64,000 bases of DNA from Leptospira kanakyensis. Its GTDB lineage: Bacteria > Spirochaetota > Leptospiria > Leptospirales > Leptospiraceae. The position numbers and the translations under genes were made by a program. This document shows, piece by piece, positions 28,742 through 37,967 of the stretch; within the stretch, counting starts at the first letter, position 1; each line of letters opens with the position of its first letter. The DNA lies in assembly GCF_004769235.1 (NCBI RefSeq), contig NZ_RQFG01000019.1, positions 930,001 through 994,000 of the forward strand. The letters are read 5' to 3'. The notes under the pieces were generated by a model. It made no database searches. It saw nothing but the letters and a program-made list of their open reading frames with translations, and was not told where the DNA came from.

Positions 28742-29890
28742 TTACTCCTTAACTTCAAATGAACTTCGAATGGTTTGCCAATAGAGTTTTGCTGTCTCCT
28801 TTTCTCTTTTGGGATAAGACAAGGAAAGAAAGTAACCCCTAGGTGCGTTATAAAGATAATACTCTTTCATCTCCATTGCAACTGAATTTCCTATTTCATC
28901 CACCTCTGTCCATTCACTCAAATATTCAGATTTAGACTCTGTCCTTTTGAATCCCAACTTTCGGATGAGAGTCGGTGAGAGAGAACGTAGTGAATCCCAA
29001 AACCTAAAATAATTTTTATTGTCCCAGAGCGGCCTTGACTTATCAAAACTAGAACCAATTGACAAAATGATTTTTGGTAGGTTTTTCTTTTTTTTTCCGG
29101 ATGTTTGGAGGGTTAGTGCCTCATCCCATTCTGTTTGGCCTTCTGGCAAATAATTGGAAAGAAATTGTACAAATCGTACAATGCGATAGATTGAATCCCT
29201 GTTTTCACCATAAATTCCGAGACGATTCCCAAAAAGACCCTCATAACGAAGTTTAGATGAAAATCGAATCCGATAACGGAAGGATTCGGATTCTAAAACC
29301 AACTGGTCTTTAGGTTTTGCCGATTCCACATAACAACCATAGGGATCACTGACCAAATCTAAAGGAATGGATTGGTCTGACCATTCATTGGCTGCACGGT
29401 TCGTAATTTCATTGGAACGGACAAGCCAGTTAGGAAAAAATCCAGGTTCTTTTTCCCTTTGCAACCGGTAACAGAGATGGATTCCTTTTCCAAGGAAAAC
29501 TACATCTTTTTCTTTTCGAACTTCGTACAATGCTTCTAATTCTTTTGCAGCAATGTCGGCATCCCTAATGACAGGAAATTCTTTTATGTATTCATCATCG
29601 ATGAGAAACCGCATCAGGCCTGCGGGCGAAACCAAATAATTCCGACCAAATGAATCCTTTTTTTTTACCGTGGACTGTTTGTTTTTATGTTCAGATAGGA
29701 AACGATGAAAACTTCTACTTTCTTCTTCCTCAGCATCAGGAATCCAAGGTTTCTGCAATAAGGGATCTACGATGACGTTTGGATTTGTTTGGGCCTCTAA
29801 CGATAGACCTGAACCCAAAAGGAGTAAAATCAAAGATCCTAATGTTAGGACAAACAGAGAAAATAGAAGAGAGTATTTCTCCCCTATCAT
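28742..29890 (-). CDS. Hypothetical secreted protein, 382 aa
   Basis: An N-terminal hydrophobic signal or anchor (about residues 9-33, ending SLEAQT) leads into an Arg/Lys/Glu-rich soluble region with many aromatic residues; no known domain is recognised. It starts two bases after the stop of the upstream gene and ends three bases before the start of the 266-residue membrane protein gene, so these are co-transcribed and may act together. Function unknown. Confidence 0.65.
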   Translation of the reverse strand: MIGEKYSLLFSLFVLTLGSLILLLLGSGLSLEAQTNPNVIVDPLLQKPWIPDAEEEESRSFHRFLSEHKNKQSTVKKKDSFGRNYLVSPAGLMRFLIDDEYIKEFPVIRDADIAAKELEALYEVRKEKDVVFLGKGIHLCYRLQREKEPGFFPNWLVRSNEITNRAANEWSDQSIPLDLVSDPYGCYVESAKPKDQLVLESESFRYRIRFSSKLRYEGLFGNRLGIYGENRDSIYRIVRFVQFLSNYLPEGQTEWDEALTLQTSGKKKKNLPKIILSIGSSFDKSRPLWDNKNYFRFWDSLRSLSPTLIRKLGFKRTESKSEYLSEWTEVDEIGNSVAMEMKEYYLYNAPRGYFLSLSYPKREKETAKLYWQTIRSSFEVKE

Positions 29891-29892
29891 GT

Positions 29893-31353
29893 TTAAACCT
29901 GAAATTTAGATTGGATGAAGTTTAACGCCATAGTAAAGATTTTAGAAAAATCTCGTTTATGGTTTTCGTCAGACACTCTTGATAAAATTCCTTTTAGGAG
30001 AGTTTGTACTTGGGTATAATTGGGAACTTCATAAAAAGATTTTTGAATATGTGGCCAAGCCATCTTTACCATTTGCATAAATTCAGGACTTCCTTTTTTG
30101 AACTCTTGAATCATACGATCTAACGTAAGTTTGACGATTTGAAAGTTTTTTAGTTTTTTAACAATTCCAACCAATACTTCCCGGCTCAAATCAGATTTGG
30201 AACTCATCATCTGGAAAAGAGAATTCCAATCTACCACTTCATTTTTTTGTTCTTTTAAAACTTGGGTACGTAAAGACACAACAGCCTTTTCAAATTCGGA
30301 AAGACCTCGTAACCAGTTTTGGTAACCCACTTGGTCAGCTTTGGTTTGGTATCCAGTGATGGTTTGCACAAGATCCATAAATTCTTTGACACTAAAGGAT
30401 TCTAACCTAGTCAAATTGGGATCAATCGCAATGACTGGTTCTGGTTCTTCAAAATCAACGTCTATGTCTTGGGAAAAATCATCCGAATCATCGGCACTAG
30501 ACCCAGAACTTTGCGCAGATCTGGAATCTGAATCATCAAATTCTAAATCTTCTATTTCATATTCATCTGAACTAGATTGGTTACTCGGTGGAGCGGCTTC
30601 GACAGTTGGATTGTCTTTAGGATCGGGGCCAATTTTGATATCTAAGGTTTCACCTGTGAGAGTATCCCCAAAAGTTTCTACAATTTCTAAAAGAATGGAT
30701 TTGTCTTTTTCAGGGATGAGGGACTGTTTTTTGACAACCGGTGCCGGTGGTGCGTTGGCAATGGCCAAAGCATCTGTAAGGGAAACTGGTTCTTTTTCTG
30801 ATTCGGCACTGGCCGGCATAGAAAGAGCTGCCTTTGCTGATTCTGCCATCAAACCTTTGGGTTCAATGATTTCTCCCGTCAGTGGATTTTCTAGAACGGT
30901 GAGGATTCCTTTTTGGGCAAAAACAAAATCTTTAGGATGAGTGACTTGGAGCCTTTCTACAATTTCTTCTGCGATGGATGCAAAACTGGGAGCCGGTGCA
31001 TTTTGCAGTTTTTCCAACTCCTGGACTTTTAGTTTATCCTGTACTTTATTCAGGACTTCGATAAAATTAGAATTTAGATAAGTCGAAACTTCGTTTTGAG
31101 GTACACCTAACATTGTAGCAAACTGCGGAAGGTGTTCAAAAAATTGGTCGGTCTTTTTGATATTACCCGTCATGTAGGATTTGATCTGTTTTGCGACCTC
31201 TTCCACTTTTGCCGGATCCATTTTGCGAGCTTTCAGTAGTTTTTTGAAAATATCGATATGTGCGTGGAAATAGGATAAAAATTCCCCGTATGCGGTGAAT
31301 TCAAACTCTCCGTGCGCTTTTTTTTCTAAAACCTTTTTAGAACCGTCTGACAT
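29893..31353 (-). CDS. Hypothetical cytoplasmic protein with acidic linker, 486 aa
   Basis: No signal peptide or membrane segment. A helical N-terminal part (1-180) is joined to a helical C-terminal part (315-486) by a low-complexity acidic/Ser-rich linker (about 240-310, with runs such as EIEDLEFDDSDSRS and SSADDSDDFSQDIDVDFEE). The two ends look like separate helical modules. I do not recognise the family; it may be restricted to Leptospira. It is first in a three-gene minus-strand unit, divergent from the small lipoprotein gene at 31447. Confidence 0.68.
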   Translation of the reverse strand: MSDGSKKVLEKKAHGEFEFTAYGEFLSYFHAHIDIFKKLLKARKMDPAKVEEVAKQIKSYMTGNIKKTDQFFEHLPQFATMLGVPQNEVSTYLNSNFIEVLNKVQDKLKVQELEKLQNAPAPSFASIAEEIVERLQVTHPKDFVFAQKGILTVLENPLTGEIIEPKGLMAESAKAALSMPASAESEKEPVSLTDALAIANAPPAPVVKKQSLIPEKDKSILLEIVETFGDTLTGETLDIKIGPDPKDNPTVEAAPPSNQSSSDEYEIEDLEFDDSDSRSAQSSGSSADDSDDFSQDIDVDFEEPEPVIAIDPNLTRLESFSVKEFMDLVQTITGYQTKADQVGYQNWLRGLSEFEKAVVSLRTQVLKEQKNEVVDWNSLFQMMSSKSDLSREVLVGIVKKLKNFQIVKLTLDRMIQEFKKGSPEFMQMVKMAWPHIQKSFYEVPNYTQVQTLLKGILSRVSDENHKRDFSKIFTMALNFIQSKFQV

Positions 31354-31446
31354 AATAGAATCTCATCCAATGCATAGGAAAAGTCACAAGGGTCAAGATT
31401 TTTACGAACCGATTGACGAAATGCAGGGAGAACGGAGTTTAGGAAT

Positions 31447-31716
31447 ATGAATCGTTTGTTCGTTTTGTTTGTGTTGTGTTTTGTCATGATCTTCTCTACA
31501 TCCTGCGAAAAGAGAAAAGACAATACTATAAAAAATAACATTTTAACTTTCCTGGTGACATGTACCGGAGGAAGTTTAGATGCTTGTAATTCTGGTTGTG
31601 CAGGTAAATACCCTGACGTGACAGGTGATAATTATCCAGCTGCTTCTGCTTGTTTTTCAGCTTGTTCTACTAATTGTAACTTATCTACCACCCTTCTCCT
31701 ACTTACCAACAAGTAA
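31447..31716 (+). CDS. Small Cys-rich lipoprotein, 89 aa
   Basis: A signal peptide ends in a lipobox (FSTSC, Cys20). The mature part of about 70 residues carries six further cysteines in CTGGSLDACNSGCAG and CFSACSTNC, suggesting disulfides. No homologue is recognised by eye. It is transcribed alone, divergent from the 486-residue protein gene, and converges on rsmE with only 17 bases between stops. Confidence 0.66.
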   Translation: MNRLFVLFVLCFVMIFSTSCEKRKDNTIKNNILTFLVTCTGGSLDACNSGCAGKYPDVTGDNYPAASACFSACSTNCNLSTTLLLLTNK

Positions 31717-31717
31717 G

Positions 31718-31735
31718 AAAGGACTTCCTTTTTTT
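31718..31735. terminator. Short bidirectional terminator-like hairpin
   Basis: AAAGG (31718-31722) and CCTTT (31727-31731) around ACTT, followed by further T residues, lie between the convergent small-lipoprotein gene and rsmE. The stem is only 5 bp, so strength is doubtful. Confidence 0.4.
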
Positions 31736-32414
31736 AAGTTCCATACACAAGGAAACTGGCGGCGACAATGCCTGCCGTTTCCGTTCGGAGTACCCCACCC
31801 GGAAGTGTAAGCCTTGGAATTTTGTTTTCCTCCATCCAGTTTTCCTCATCCAAATGAAATCCCCCTTCAGGACCAATCACAGGGATTTTCTTAAGTAAAT
31901 GATTTGCCGAAAAAATTTCGGACCTATGAGGATGAAAGACCACCAAACTATCTTTATATGATTTCATCCACTCTCCCGCAGGTTCAATGGAAAGTGTGAG
32001 TAATTCCGTTTGTTTGGACTGTGCGGCTGCTTCTTTTACAATTTTTTCAGCACGCTCCAAATTGAATTCTTTCCGAATGGAATGCCGAAAAACTAAAAAA
32101 ACAACAGAGCTCAGTCCAATCTCTGTGACCTTTTGCAAAAAAAAATCAAACCGGTTTCCCTTCGGCAAAGCAATGGCTACTGTTTTCCGTTCTTGTTTTT
32201 TCGGGATATGATTTTCATTTAAAAATTTTAATTCTTTGGAAAGAGGAGAGAATTGGTAATCATAAAGTCCACCTTCCCCATCTCGAATTTGGATAGTGGT
32301 TTCTTCCTTACTGAGTCGTAAGGCTCGGAGGTGGGCCAACTCTTCTGGAAAAAGGGATATGGACGGTTTTGCGACAAACCCAGTACGAAAAAGAATGAGA
32401 CCAGGTTCTAACAA
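31734..32414 (-). CDS. rsmE: 16S rRNA (uracil-1498-N3)-methyltransferase
   Basis: A 226-residue SPOUT-class methyltransferase. Seen: an N-terminal PUA-like part with LRALRLSKEE, then ALPKGNRFDFFLQKVTEIG, VIGPEGGF and the knot signature LRTETAGIVAASFLVY at the C-terminus. It methylates U1498 of 16S rRNA. The start is TTG 32414, four bases after the upstream stop; no ATG fits. It is last in the guaB operon. Confidence 0.92.
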   Translation of the reverse strand: MLEPGLILFRTGFVAKPSISLFPEELAHLRALRLSKEETTIQIRDGEGGLYDYQFSPLSKELKFLNENHIPKKQERKTVAIALPKGNRFDFFLQKVTEIGLSSVVFLVFRHSIRKEFNLERAEKIVKEAAAQSKQTELLTLSIEPAGEWMKSYKDSLVVFHPHRSEIFSANHLLKKIPVIGPEGGFHLDEENWMEENKIPRLTLPGGVLRTETAGIVAASFLVYGT

Positions 32415-32418
32415 GGAT

Positions 32419-33192
32419 TTAACGACTTAGGTTGTCGACTGCAAATAGAGAAGCATCAGGATTTACAGATTTATCTACTTCTTGGATTTCCCAAACCGTG
32501 ATACTACCAGTATTCAAATCTAACATTTCCAAACGAGATGCTTTTTGAATTTCTTCTACCTTTCCAGAAACTTCTTTCACTTTCACAGGCCCATATTTTA
32601 AGTTCAAAGTTTTAAATAAAATTCCATCCCGGTCATGAAAGTCGACGCGGTATGGTTTAAGATCTTTTTTTCCTACAAGGAGAACTAACTTTTTATAAAA
32701 GTAAGGAAGGATGGGTTTGAGAGAAATTCGGTAATACACCTCGCCGCCAATTTCCAAGTCTCCATTCACAAGGGGGTTGTAATTGGCCTGATAGGAATAC
32801 CCGGATAAATCTACATAAAAAAATCCAGTTCCCATAAGGGCTTCATACTTTTCGTCGTCTGTTTTTCGAAAGAGTTTGGCACTTAAAACATTGAAGAAAA
32901 ATACATTTTCCCCTTCGTCCTTAGTGAGGAGTTTGGACTCGAGTCCTCGCCCCTTTCTATCGAATAAAAGCAAAGCATCTTCCCCATTAAAAAACCGATT
33001 GATTTTCCAAGTTTCAGAAGTTCCGTTCCTACGAATGAGAACGTAAGTTCCTTTGACAAGGCCTTTGCCGAAATCCATTTCACGGTCTAACCTTGCCAAA
33101 AGTTCCTGTGCAGACAAACTGGCATCAGGTGGAGCTTGCGCCTCCATCGAAAGAACACTAAAAAAAAGTATGAGGATCCAAAGTTTTCGCAT
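32419..33192 (-). CDS. LolA-like outer-membrane lipoprotein-sorting family protein
   Basis: A 257-residue exported protein with a signal peptide (about 1-19), followed by a beta-rich LolA/LppX-like fold: KGTYVLIRRNGTSETWKINRF, a central GTGFFYVDLSG, and KPYRVDFHDRDG near 190. Proteins of this type are annotated as outer-membrane lipoprotein-sorting proteins, though their cargo is often unknown and many partner with RND exporters. None is nearby. It lies between guaB (9 bases) and rsmE (4 bases) in one operon. Confidence 0.75.
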   Translation of the reverse strand: MRKLWILILFFSVLSMEAQAPPDASLSAQELLARLDREMDFGKGLVKGTYVLIRRNGTSETWKINRFFNGEDALLLFDRKGRGLESKLLTKDEGENVFFFNVLSAKLFRKTDDEKYEALMGTGFFYVDLSGYSYQANYNPLVNGDLEIGGEVYYRISLKPILPYFYKKLVLLVGKKDLKPYRVDFHDRDGILFKTLNLKYGPVKVKEVSGKVEEIQKASRLEMLDLNTGSITVWEIQEVDKSVNPDASLFAVDNLSR

Positions 33193-33201
33193 GTAAAATG
33201 G

Positions 33202-34728
33202 TTATTCCGCTCTCATGGATGGTTTTGTGTAAGAATACAATCCATGCACACTACCCTGTGCTTGGGCTGATTCCGTCCTTCGTTCAAAACGAAGTTTTCC
33301 TTCCCTTAGTGCTTTGTGAAGATCGTTAATATTTCTAAATCCCATATCTTGAAAACTTTGTCTGAGGCCTTGGACAAGATAAGGAATGAGGTTAAGAACT
33401 GATCCTTTATCCACAACGTATCCTGAAACACCTTGCGCGACTTTGATCTTTTGGGATTCCGAGAAATACCGTTTGTCCCCACCCTTACTCATTGCTTCTA
33501 AACTTGCCATTCCCCGGTATTTCTTTAGACGAATTCCGTTTTCATAAAAATACTCACCAGGTGCTTCTTTTGTTCCTGCAAACATAGAGCCCATCATACA
33601 CATGGATGCACCAATCGCTAAAGCGTTGGCAATGTCTCCAATATTAGAAATTCCACCATCCGCAATCACTGGAACTCCGTGTGCTTGTGCATACTCAGCT
33701 GTTTTGAATACTGCTGTTGCTTGCGCGCGACCCACAGCCATTGTATCTTGTGTGATACAAATAGATCCAGGACCCATTCCGATTCGAAGTCCATCGGCAC
33801 CAGCTGCAATTAAGTTTGCCGCTTGTGCTTTTGTGACCACGTTTCCACCAATCACATCGATGTTTGGAAAATTGGATTTGATCCAATGGATCATCTCCAT
33901 TTGATAACTAGAGTTCCCTTGTGCTGAATCGATGATGATGGCATCCACTCCTACACCCGCAAGAGCGGCCATACGGTCACGAGACTCAGGCAAAGTAGAA
34001 AGGGCTGCCCCTACACGTAATCTTTTTTGATCATCTTTGGAAGACTGAGGAAATTCTTTATTTTTTTTCAGGTCACTGCGGCAAATGAGTGCTACAAGTT
34101 TTCCTTGTTTATCCACAATCGGGAGTTTTCCCTTTTTACTTGTACGAAGGATGTTATTTGCTTCTTGTAAACTAATTCCAACATTTGCTGTGATGAGTTC
34201 TGTTGTCATCACCTTGCCAAGTTTGATTCCGCGATCTCTTTCAAAATCTACGTCTCTGTTGGTCACAATACCAACTAACTTTGTACTGGCGGTTCCATCT
34301 TCTGTGATAGGAATCCCACTAAAACCATACTTTTCTTTGACTGCATCCAAATCGGCCAGCGTATGTTCTGGAGAAAGAAGGATTGGATCTTTAATGAATC
34401 CATTTTCATAACGTTTTACTTTTCGAACTAGATCCACTTGTTCATCGATGCTATTGTTATAATGGATGATTCCGATTCCACCCATTAGCGCTTGTGCAAT
34501 CGCCATTTCTGACTCCGTGACTGTGTCCATAGGAGAACTCATCAAAGGTCTTTTGAGTGAAATATTTTTGGAAAGTTTAGTTTCTAGTTCCACATCGCTT
34601 GGGTTGAAGTCTATATAACCGGGTAGAACTAAAAAGTCCCGATAGGTAAGTCCCATGTTGACCGAGAAGAGCTCTTGTCCGCTGACTCCATCGAGAAGCT
34701 CAGATCCTGGTAGGGGTTGATTTGACAT
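33202..34728 (-). CDS. guaB: Inosine-5'-monophosphate dehydrogenase
   Basis: A 508-residue enzyme converting IMP to XMP in GMP synthesis. Seen: N-terminal [15 protein letters not shown], two CBS domains between about residues 110 and 225, the catalytic loop GPGSICITQ with Cys324, and the flap region [18 protein letters not shown] strong ribosome site (AAGGA) precedes the ATG. It is the first gene of a three-gene operon with the LolA-like gene and rsmE. Confidence 0.97.
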   Translation of the reverse strand: MSNQPLPGSELLDGVSGQELFSVNMGLTYRDFLVLPGYIDFNPSDVELETKLSKNISLKRPLMSSPMDTVTESEMAIAQALMGGIGIIHYNNSIDEQVDLVRKVKRYENGFIKDPILLSPEHTLADLDAVKEKYGFSGIPITEDGTASTKLVGIVTNRDVDFERDRGIKLGKVMTTELITANVGISLQEANNILRTSKKGKLPIVDKQGKLVALICRSDLKKNKEFPQSSKDDQKRLRVGAALSTLPESRDRMAALAGVGVDAIIIDSAQGNSSYQMEMIHWIKSNFPNIDVIGGNVVTKAQAANLIAAGADGLRIGMGPGSICITQDTMAVGRAQATAVFKTAEYAQAHGVPVIADGGISNIGDIANALAIGASMCMMGSMFAGTKEAPGEYFYENGIRLKKYRGMASLEAMSKGGDKRYFSESQKIKVAQGVSGYVVDKGSVLNLIPYLVQGLRQSFQDMGFRNINDLHKALREGKLRFERRTESAQAQGSVHGLYSYTKPSMRAE

Positions 34729-34825
34729 AATTATCCTTCCTTTTTCTACTTTAGGTAAGAAAACTCTCCGTGCAAGAGAATTTCAGGAGAAATTTGTCCG
34801 ATAATAGTGAGTAACACGACCTTTT

Positions 34826-35980
34826 ATGGATACACTAGAAAGAAGTAAGCGATCTCTGGATGTTTTTTCCGACACAGAAAAAAAACTCCATGTTTTGACG
34901 AAATTTTTATTAAACCAGGAATTGAGTCTAAAGGACAATATTCATTCTGGGGAGAGTTGTTTTTTAAAAAAAGTTTCGGCGGACGGGAACAAAATACTAG
35001 TCAGCGTACGTCCAACCATGTCCCTCTCTGTGGGTCAAAAAATCACCCTATATAAAATCCTTGGAAGATACCTTCATTTGGAATGCACCGTCGAACAAGA
35101 AAAGGCGGAATCCCAATACGTCCTGCATTTAGATAAAATCGCCATTGCCAAAAAAGATAGAGAAAGTTCGAGAATTCCTGTGCCTCCTGGTTCGGCTTGG
35201 ATCACAAATGTTGTTTCTAGTAAGGCTAAAATTGAAACCGATATGTTTCATGTTCCCACTGCCGTAAAAGTCAACTTTCAGGACTATGAAACCAAACTAA
35301 AAAACATAGTTGATTTTATCAAAATCTCTACATTCAACTCAAGCGAAGATTCAGAAATCATCCTACAAATCAAAAAAACCAAAAAAGGCCTACTTTTAGA
35401 AGATACTACAGATCGGAAATGTTATGAAGAGTCACCGAATGAAGATTTCTTAGTTTTTTCCGAAGATATTGATTTAGATATAGCAAAAGAAATTAACAAC
35501 CGACGAAATCAAAAGATCAAATCGGAACTGATTTTACCAATCCTTTACTTAACTGATGAAGAAGAATCTATCCCCATTGGATACATCCAAATGCAAAGTA
35601 AAACAGAGACCTTTGATTTACTAAAGGCTATGGAGATGAAAACTTTATGTTTTGAAATGGTGGATCGAATCCGTCATTCCAATATGATCAAATCAGATGG
35701 AAAGTTTCCGGTCATTGATATCTCTGAAGGTGGGCTGAAAGTAATTGTGGACCATCCGGATTTAATGCAAAGCCTTCCAAAACTTTCTGGATTCCAATTT
35801 GATATTTTTTTCAAAATGCAATCCCCTCTTACCGCTTTTGGAACCATCAGAACCATTACAAAAAACGAAGAAGGCCACCTAACAGTAGGTCTCGCGATTG
35901 CAGGGCATTCCTCACGATCTGGTGAGAAAAAAAGATTTTTGGAAAACGTAGAATTCTTTCGAAAACAAAACCAAAAATAG
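34826..35980 (+). CDS. DUF1577 protein with PilZ-like C-terminus
   Basis: A 384-residue cytoplasmic protein without signal peptide. The overall pattern fits DUF1577, a family known essentially from Leptospira. The C-terminal 100 residues contain FPVIDISEGGLKVIV, like the D/NxSxxG part of PilZ c-di-GMP receptors; an RxxxR motif is not convincing (SRIPVPPGS lies at about 113). A c-di-GMP link is therefore only a suggestion, though an EAL gene lies 2 kb away. It converges on the radical SAM gene with a four-base gap. Confidence 0.72.
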   Translation: MDTLERSKRSLDVFSDTEKKLHVLTKFLLNQELSLKDNIHSGESCFLKKVSADGNKILVSVRPTMSLSVGQKITLYKILGRYLHLECTVEQEKAESQYVLHLDKIAIAKKDRESSRIPVPPGSAWITNVVSSKAKIETDMFHVPTAVKVNFQDYETKLKNIVDFIKISTFNSSEDSEIILQIKKTKKGLLLEDTTDRKCYEESPNEDFLVFSEDIDLDIAKEINNRRNQKIKSELILPILYLTDEEESIPIGYIQMQSKTETFDLLKAMEMKTLCFEMVDRIRHSNMIKSDGKFPVIDISEGGLKVIVDHPDLMQSLPKLSGFQFDIFFKMQSPLTAFGTIRTITKNEEGHLTVGLAIAGHSSRSGEKKRFLENVEFFRKQNQK

Positions 35981-35984
35981 AATT

Positions 35985-37922
35985 TTAAAGTTCTCCGTAT
36001 CCTAAAACTTCCATAGACCATCTTTCTTCCAAAACCCTAGCAGCAAATGTAATGGTCTCTGGATCCATTTCGTTTTTTAGAAATTCAAAATCGGAACTAT
36101 CCACTTCATTACCTTCAATTAAGTAAAAAGCTTCTTTAGATGGATTTAGTTTTCGAATGTTTTGATTGTTAATTCTTTCATAAACCAAAAAGGAAGTGGA
36201 ATTTATATTTTTATCTCTCCATTTCTTTAAATCTTTTCGGTTTTCATCAAAAACAAAAACCAATCGGTGTTGGAGATTTTCTCCTCGATGAGCGAGTGTG
36301 CGAGATAAATACGAATTTCGTTTGGACTCTAACTGTGTTACCAATTTGGTAACTTCCTCAGGTTTGGGCGGAGATTTTAGTTCAATCACAAAATCAATGG
36401 TACAAAATGGCTCAGATGTTATCCTTTCACCAATCAGGGATTGGATCTGGGAGAGATCCAAAGATAAATTTTCGGAATGGAACCAAACACTGTGATGGCG
36501 ACTTCCCTTCCATTCAGACAAACCCTGCTCTGAACTAAAAATTACCCGATTTGAATTTGTTATTTTGGATTCTTTTAGATCCACATCAATCCGATCATTT
36601 CGTGTCAGTTCCGGATCACATAAAAATGGTCTTGGAAATTCATCCAATCGTCTTTCCAGTAAATCTTCTGCAAAATACAAAGACTCTGTTAAATCGCGAG
36701 GGCTAAAAGTAGGAGTTTCGATGATCCGGTAAGGCGGGGTTGGCATAAAGGAAAGGCCTTCTTTTTCGGCATCCCGACGCATTGCCGTTCCCGGCAGGAC
36801 AGACAATGGAAAGGCCTGCACCCATTCACCAAGGCCATGTTCCAAAAAGAAATGGATCCCTCTTTCGACATCATCTGGTTTGTCCCCAGGTAGGCCAATG
36901 ATGAGGTCTAGTAGTAGTTCCATTCCTTCACCAGCAAGCATCTTTGCCACTTCGGCCACTTTATGAGGGCTACCATACCGTTTGACACGTTTTAATGTTT
37001 CTTCGTTTACTGATTGAAGTCCTAACTCCACACGAGTGAATCCCGCCTTACGAAGTTTAGTTGCAAGTTTCGGTGTCACACCTTCCGAACGAAGTTCGGC
37101 AAACATGGACATCCTTCCATCTGAGTTCACTTCCGCAATGGCATCTAAAAAGTTTTCAAATCCAGGCCGATGGTTGAAGGTGGGATCTAAAAATACAAGT
37201 TCCCGAGCTCCTTTCTCTTTTAAGTCCGAGATGAGTTTGATGGTTTCTGGAATGTCTAAGGTTCTAAGATTTTGAGATGATTTAGGATAAAAACAATAAG
37301 TACATTGAGACTTACAACCTCGAACCGTTTCCAAATAGGTAGATCTTTTAGGATCAACTAACAGATGTCCGGTTGTATATGGAGAAGGAAAGTCTGTGAG
37401 AGGAAAGTCAGCTGCCACTGCTTTTCCAAAAGAACTGAGGACTCCCTCTTTTTTTCGATAAGCCACATTCTCTAATCCTTCTAAAGAAGACTTGGAAAGA
37501 ACGGATCGCATGAGTTTACGAAAACTATGTTCTGCTTCTCCAGATACGGCGATGTCATACCCTTCTTCTCCTAGAACATAAGGGTTGTCTTCATTGACCT
37601 CGGGCCCGCCAATCAGGATGGTTGTATCGGGATTTCGTTTTTTGACCTCTTTTGCAATGTAAAGACTACGTTCTGTATTCCATAAATAAAGCGAGAGTCC
37701 TAAAAAATCGGGGCCTTCTTTTGCGATTTTGTCTACAAGTTCTTTGTCCCCCAGAGAGTCCGTATCTTCTGGTGAAACTACAATAGGATGGATTCCCTTT
37801 ACCGGATCTTCTTTTGATTCCAGACAACTCGCTAAACTAGCAGCTGCTAAAGGAACATTTCCTGTGGCTGCATAGTAAGAAGGTGGGGGAACAGGTAATT
37901 GCAAAAATTGTATTTTTGCCAT
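35985..37922 (-). CDS. B12-binding-type radical SAM protein
   Basis: A 645-residue protein. The N-terminal cobalamin-binding-like domain has LGLSLYLWNTERSL and ILIGGPEVNEDNPY; the radical SAM core follows with the cluster loop GCKSQCTYC (C-x3-C-x2-C), an Elp3/MiaB-like barrel with FAELRSEGVTP and VELGLQSVNEETL, and a C-terminal domain of about 200 residues of unknown type. The canonical B12-ligating His (DxHxxG) is not evident. ATG 37922 with AGGA upstream is preferred over the longer frame reaching 37961. Substrate unknown; such proteins typically methylate or rearrange unactivated carbons. Confidence 0.82.
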   Translation of the reverse strand: MAKIQFLQLPVPPPSYYAATGNVPLAAASLASCLESKEDPVKGIHPIVVSPEDTDSLGDKELVDKIAKEGPDFLGLSLYLWNTERSLYIAKEVKKRNPDTTILIGGPEVNEDNPYVLGEEGYDIAVSGEAEHSFRKLMRSVLSKSSLEGLENVAYRKKEGVLSSFGKAVAADFPLTDFPSPYTTGHLLVDPKRSTYLETVRGCKSQCTYCFYPKSSQNLRTLDIPETIKLISDLKEKGARELVFLDPTFNHRPGFENFLDAIAEVNSDGRMSMFAELRSEGVTPKLATKLRKAGFTRVELGLQSVNEETLKRVKRYGSPHKVAEVAKMLAGEGMELLLDLIIGLPGDKPDDVERGIHFFLEHGLGEWVQAFPLSVLPGTAMRRDAEKEGLSFMPTPPYRIIETPTFSPRDLTESLYFAEDLLERRLDEFPRPFLCDPELTRNDRIDVDLKESKITNSNRVIFSSEQGLSEWKGSRHHSVWFHSENLSLDLSQIQSLIGERITSEPFCTIDFVIELKSPPKPEEVTKLVTQLESKRNSYLSRTLAHRGENLQHRLVFVFDENRKDLKKWRDKNINSTSFLVYERINNQNIRKLNPSKEAFYLIEGNEVDSSDFEFLKNEMDPETITFAARVLEERWSMEVLGYGEL

Positions 37923-37967
37923 AGTTCCTGCCAGTATCCACCCAGAGAGGGTTTTTCGCAAAACCTT

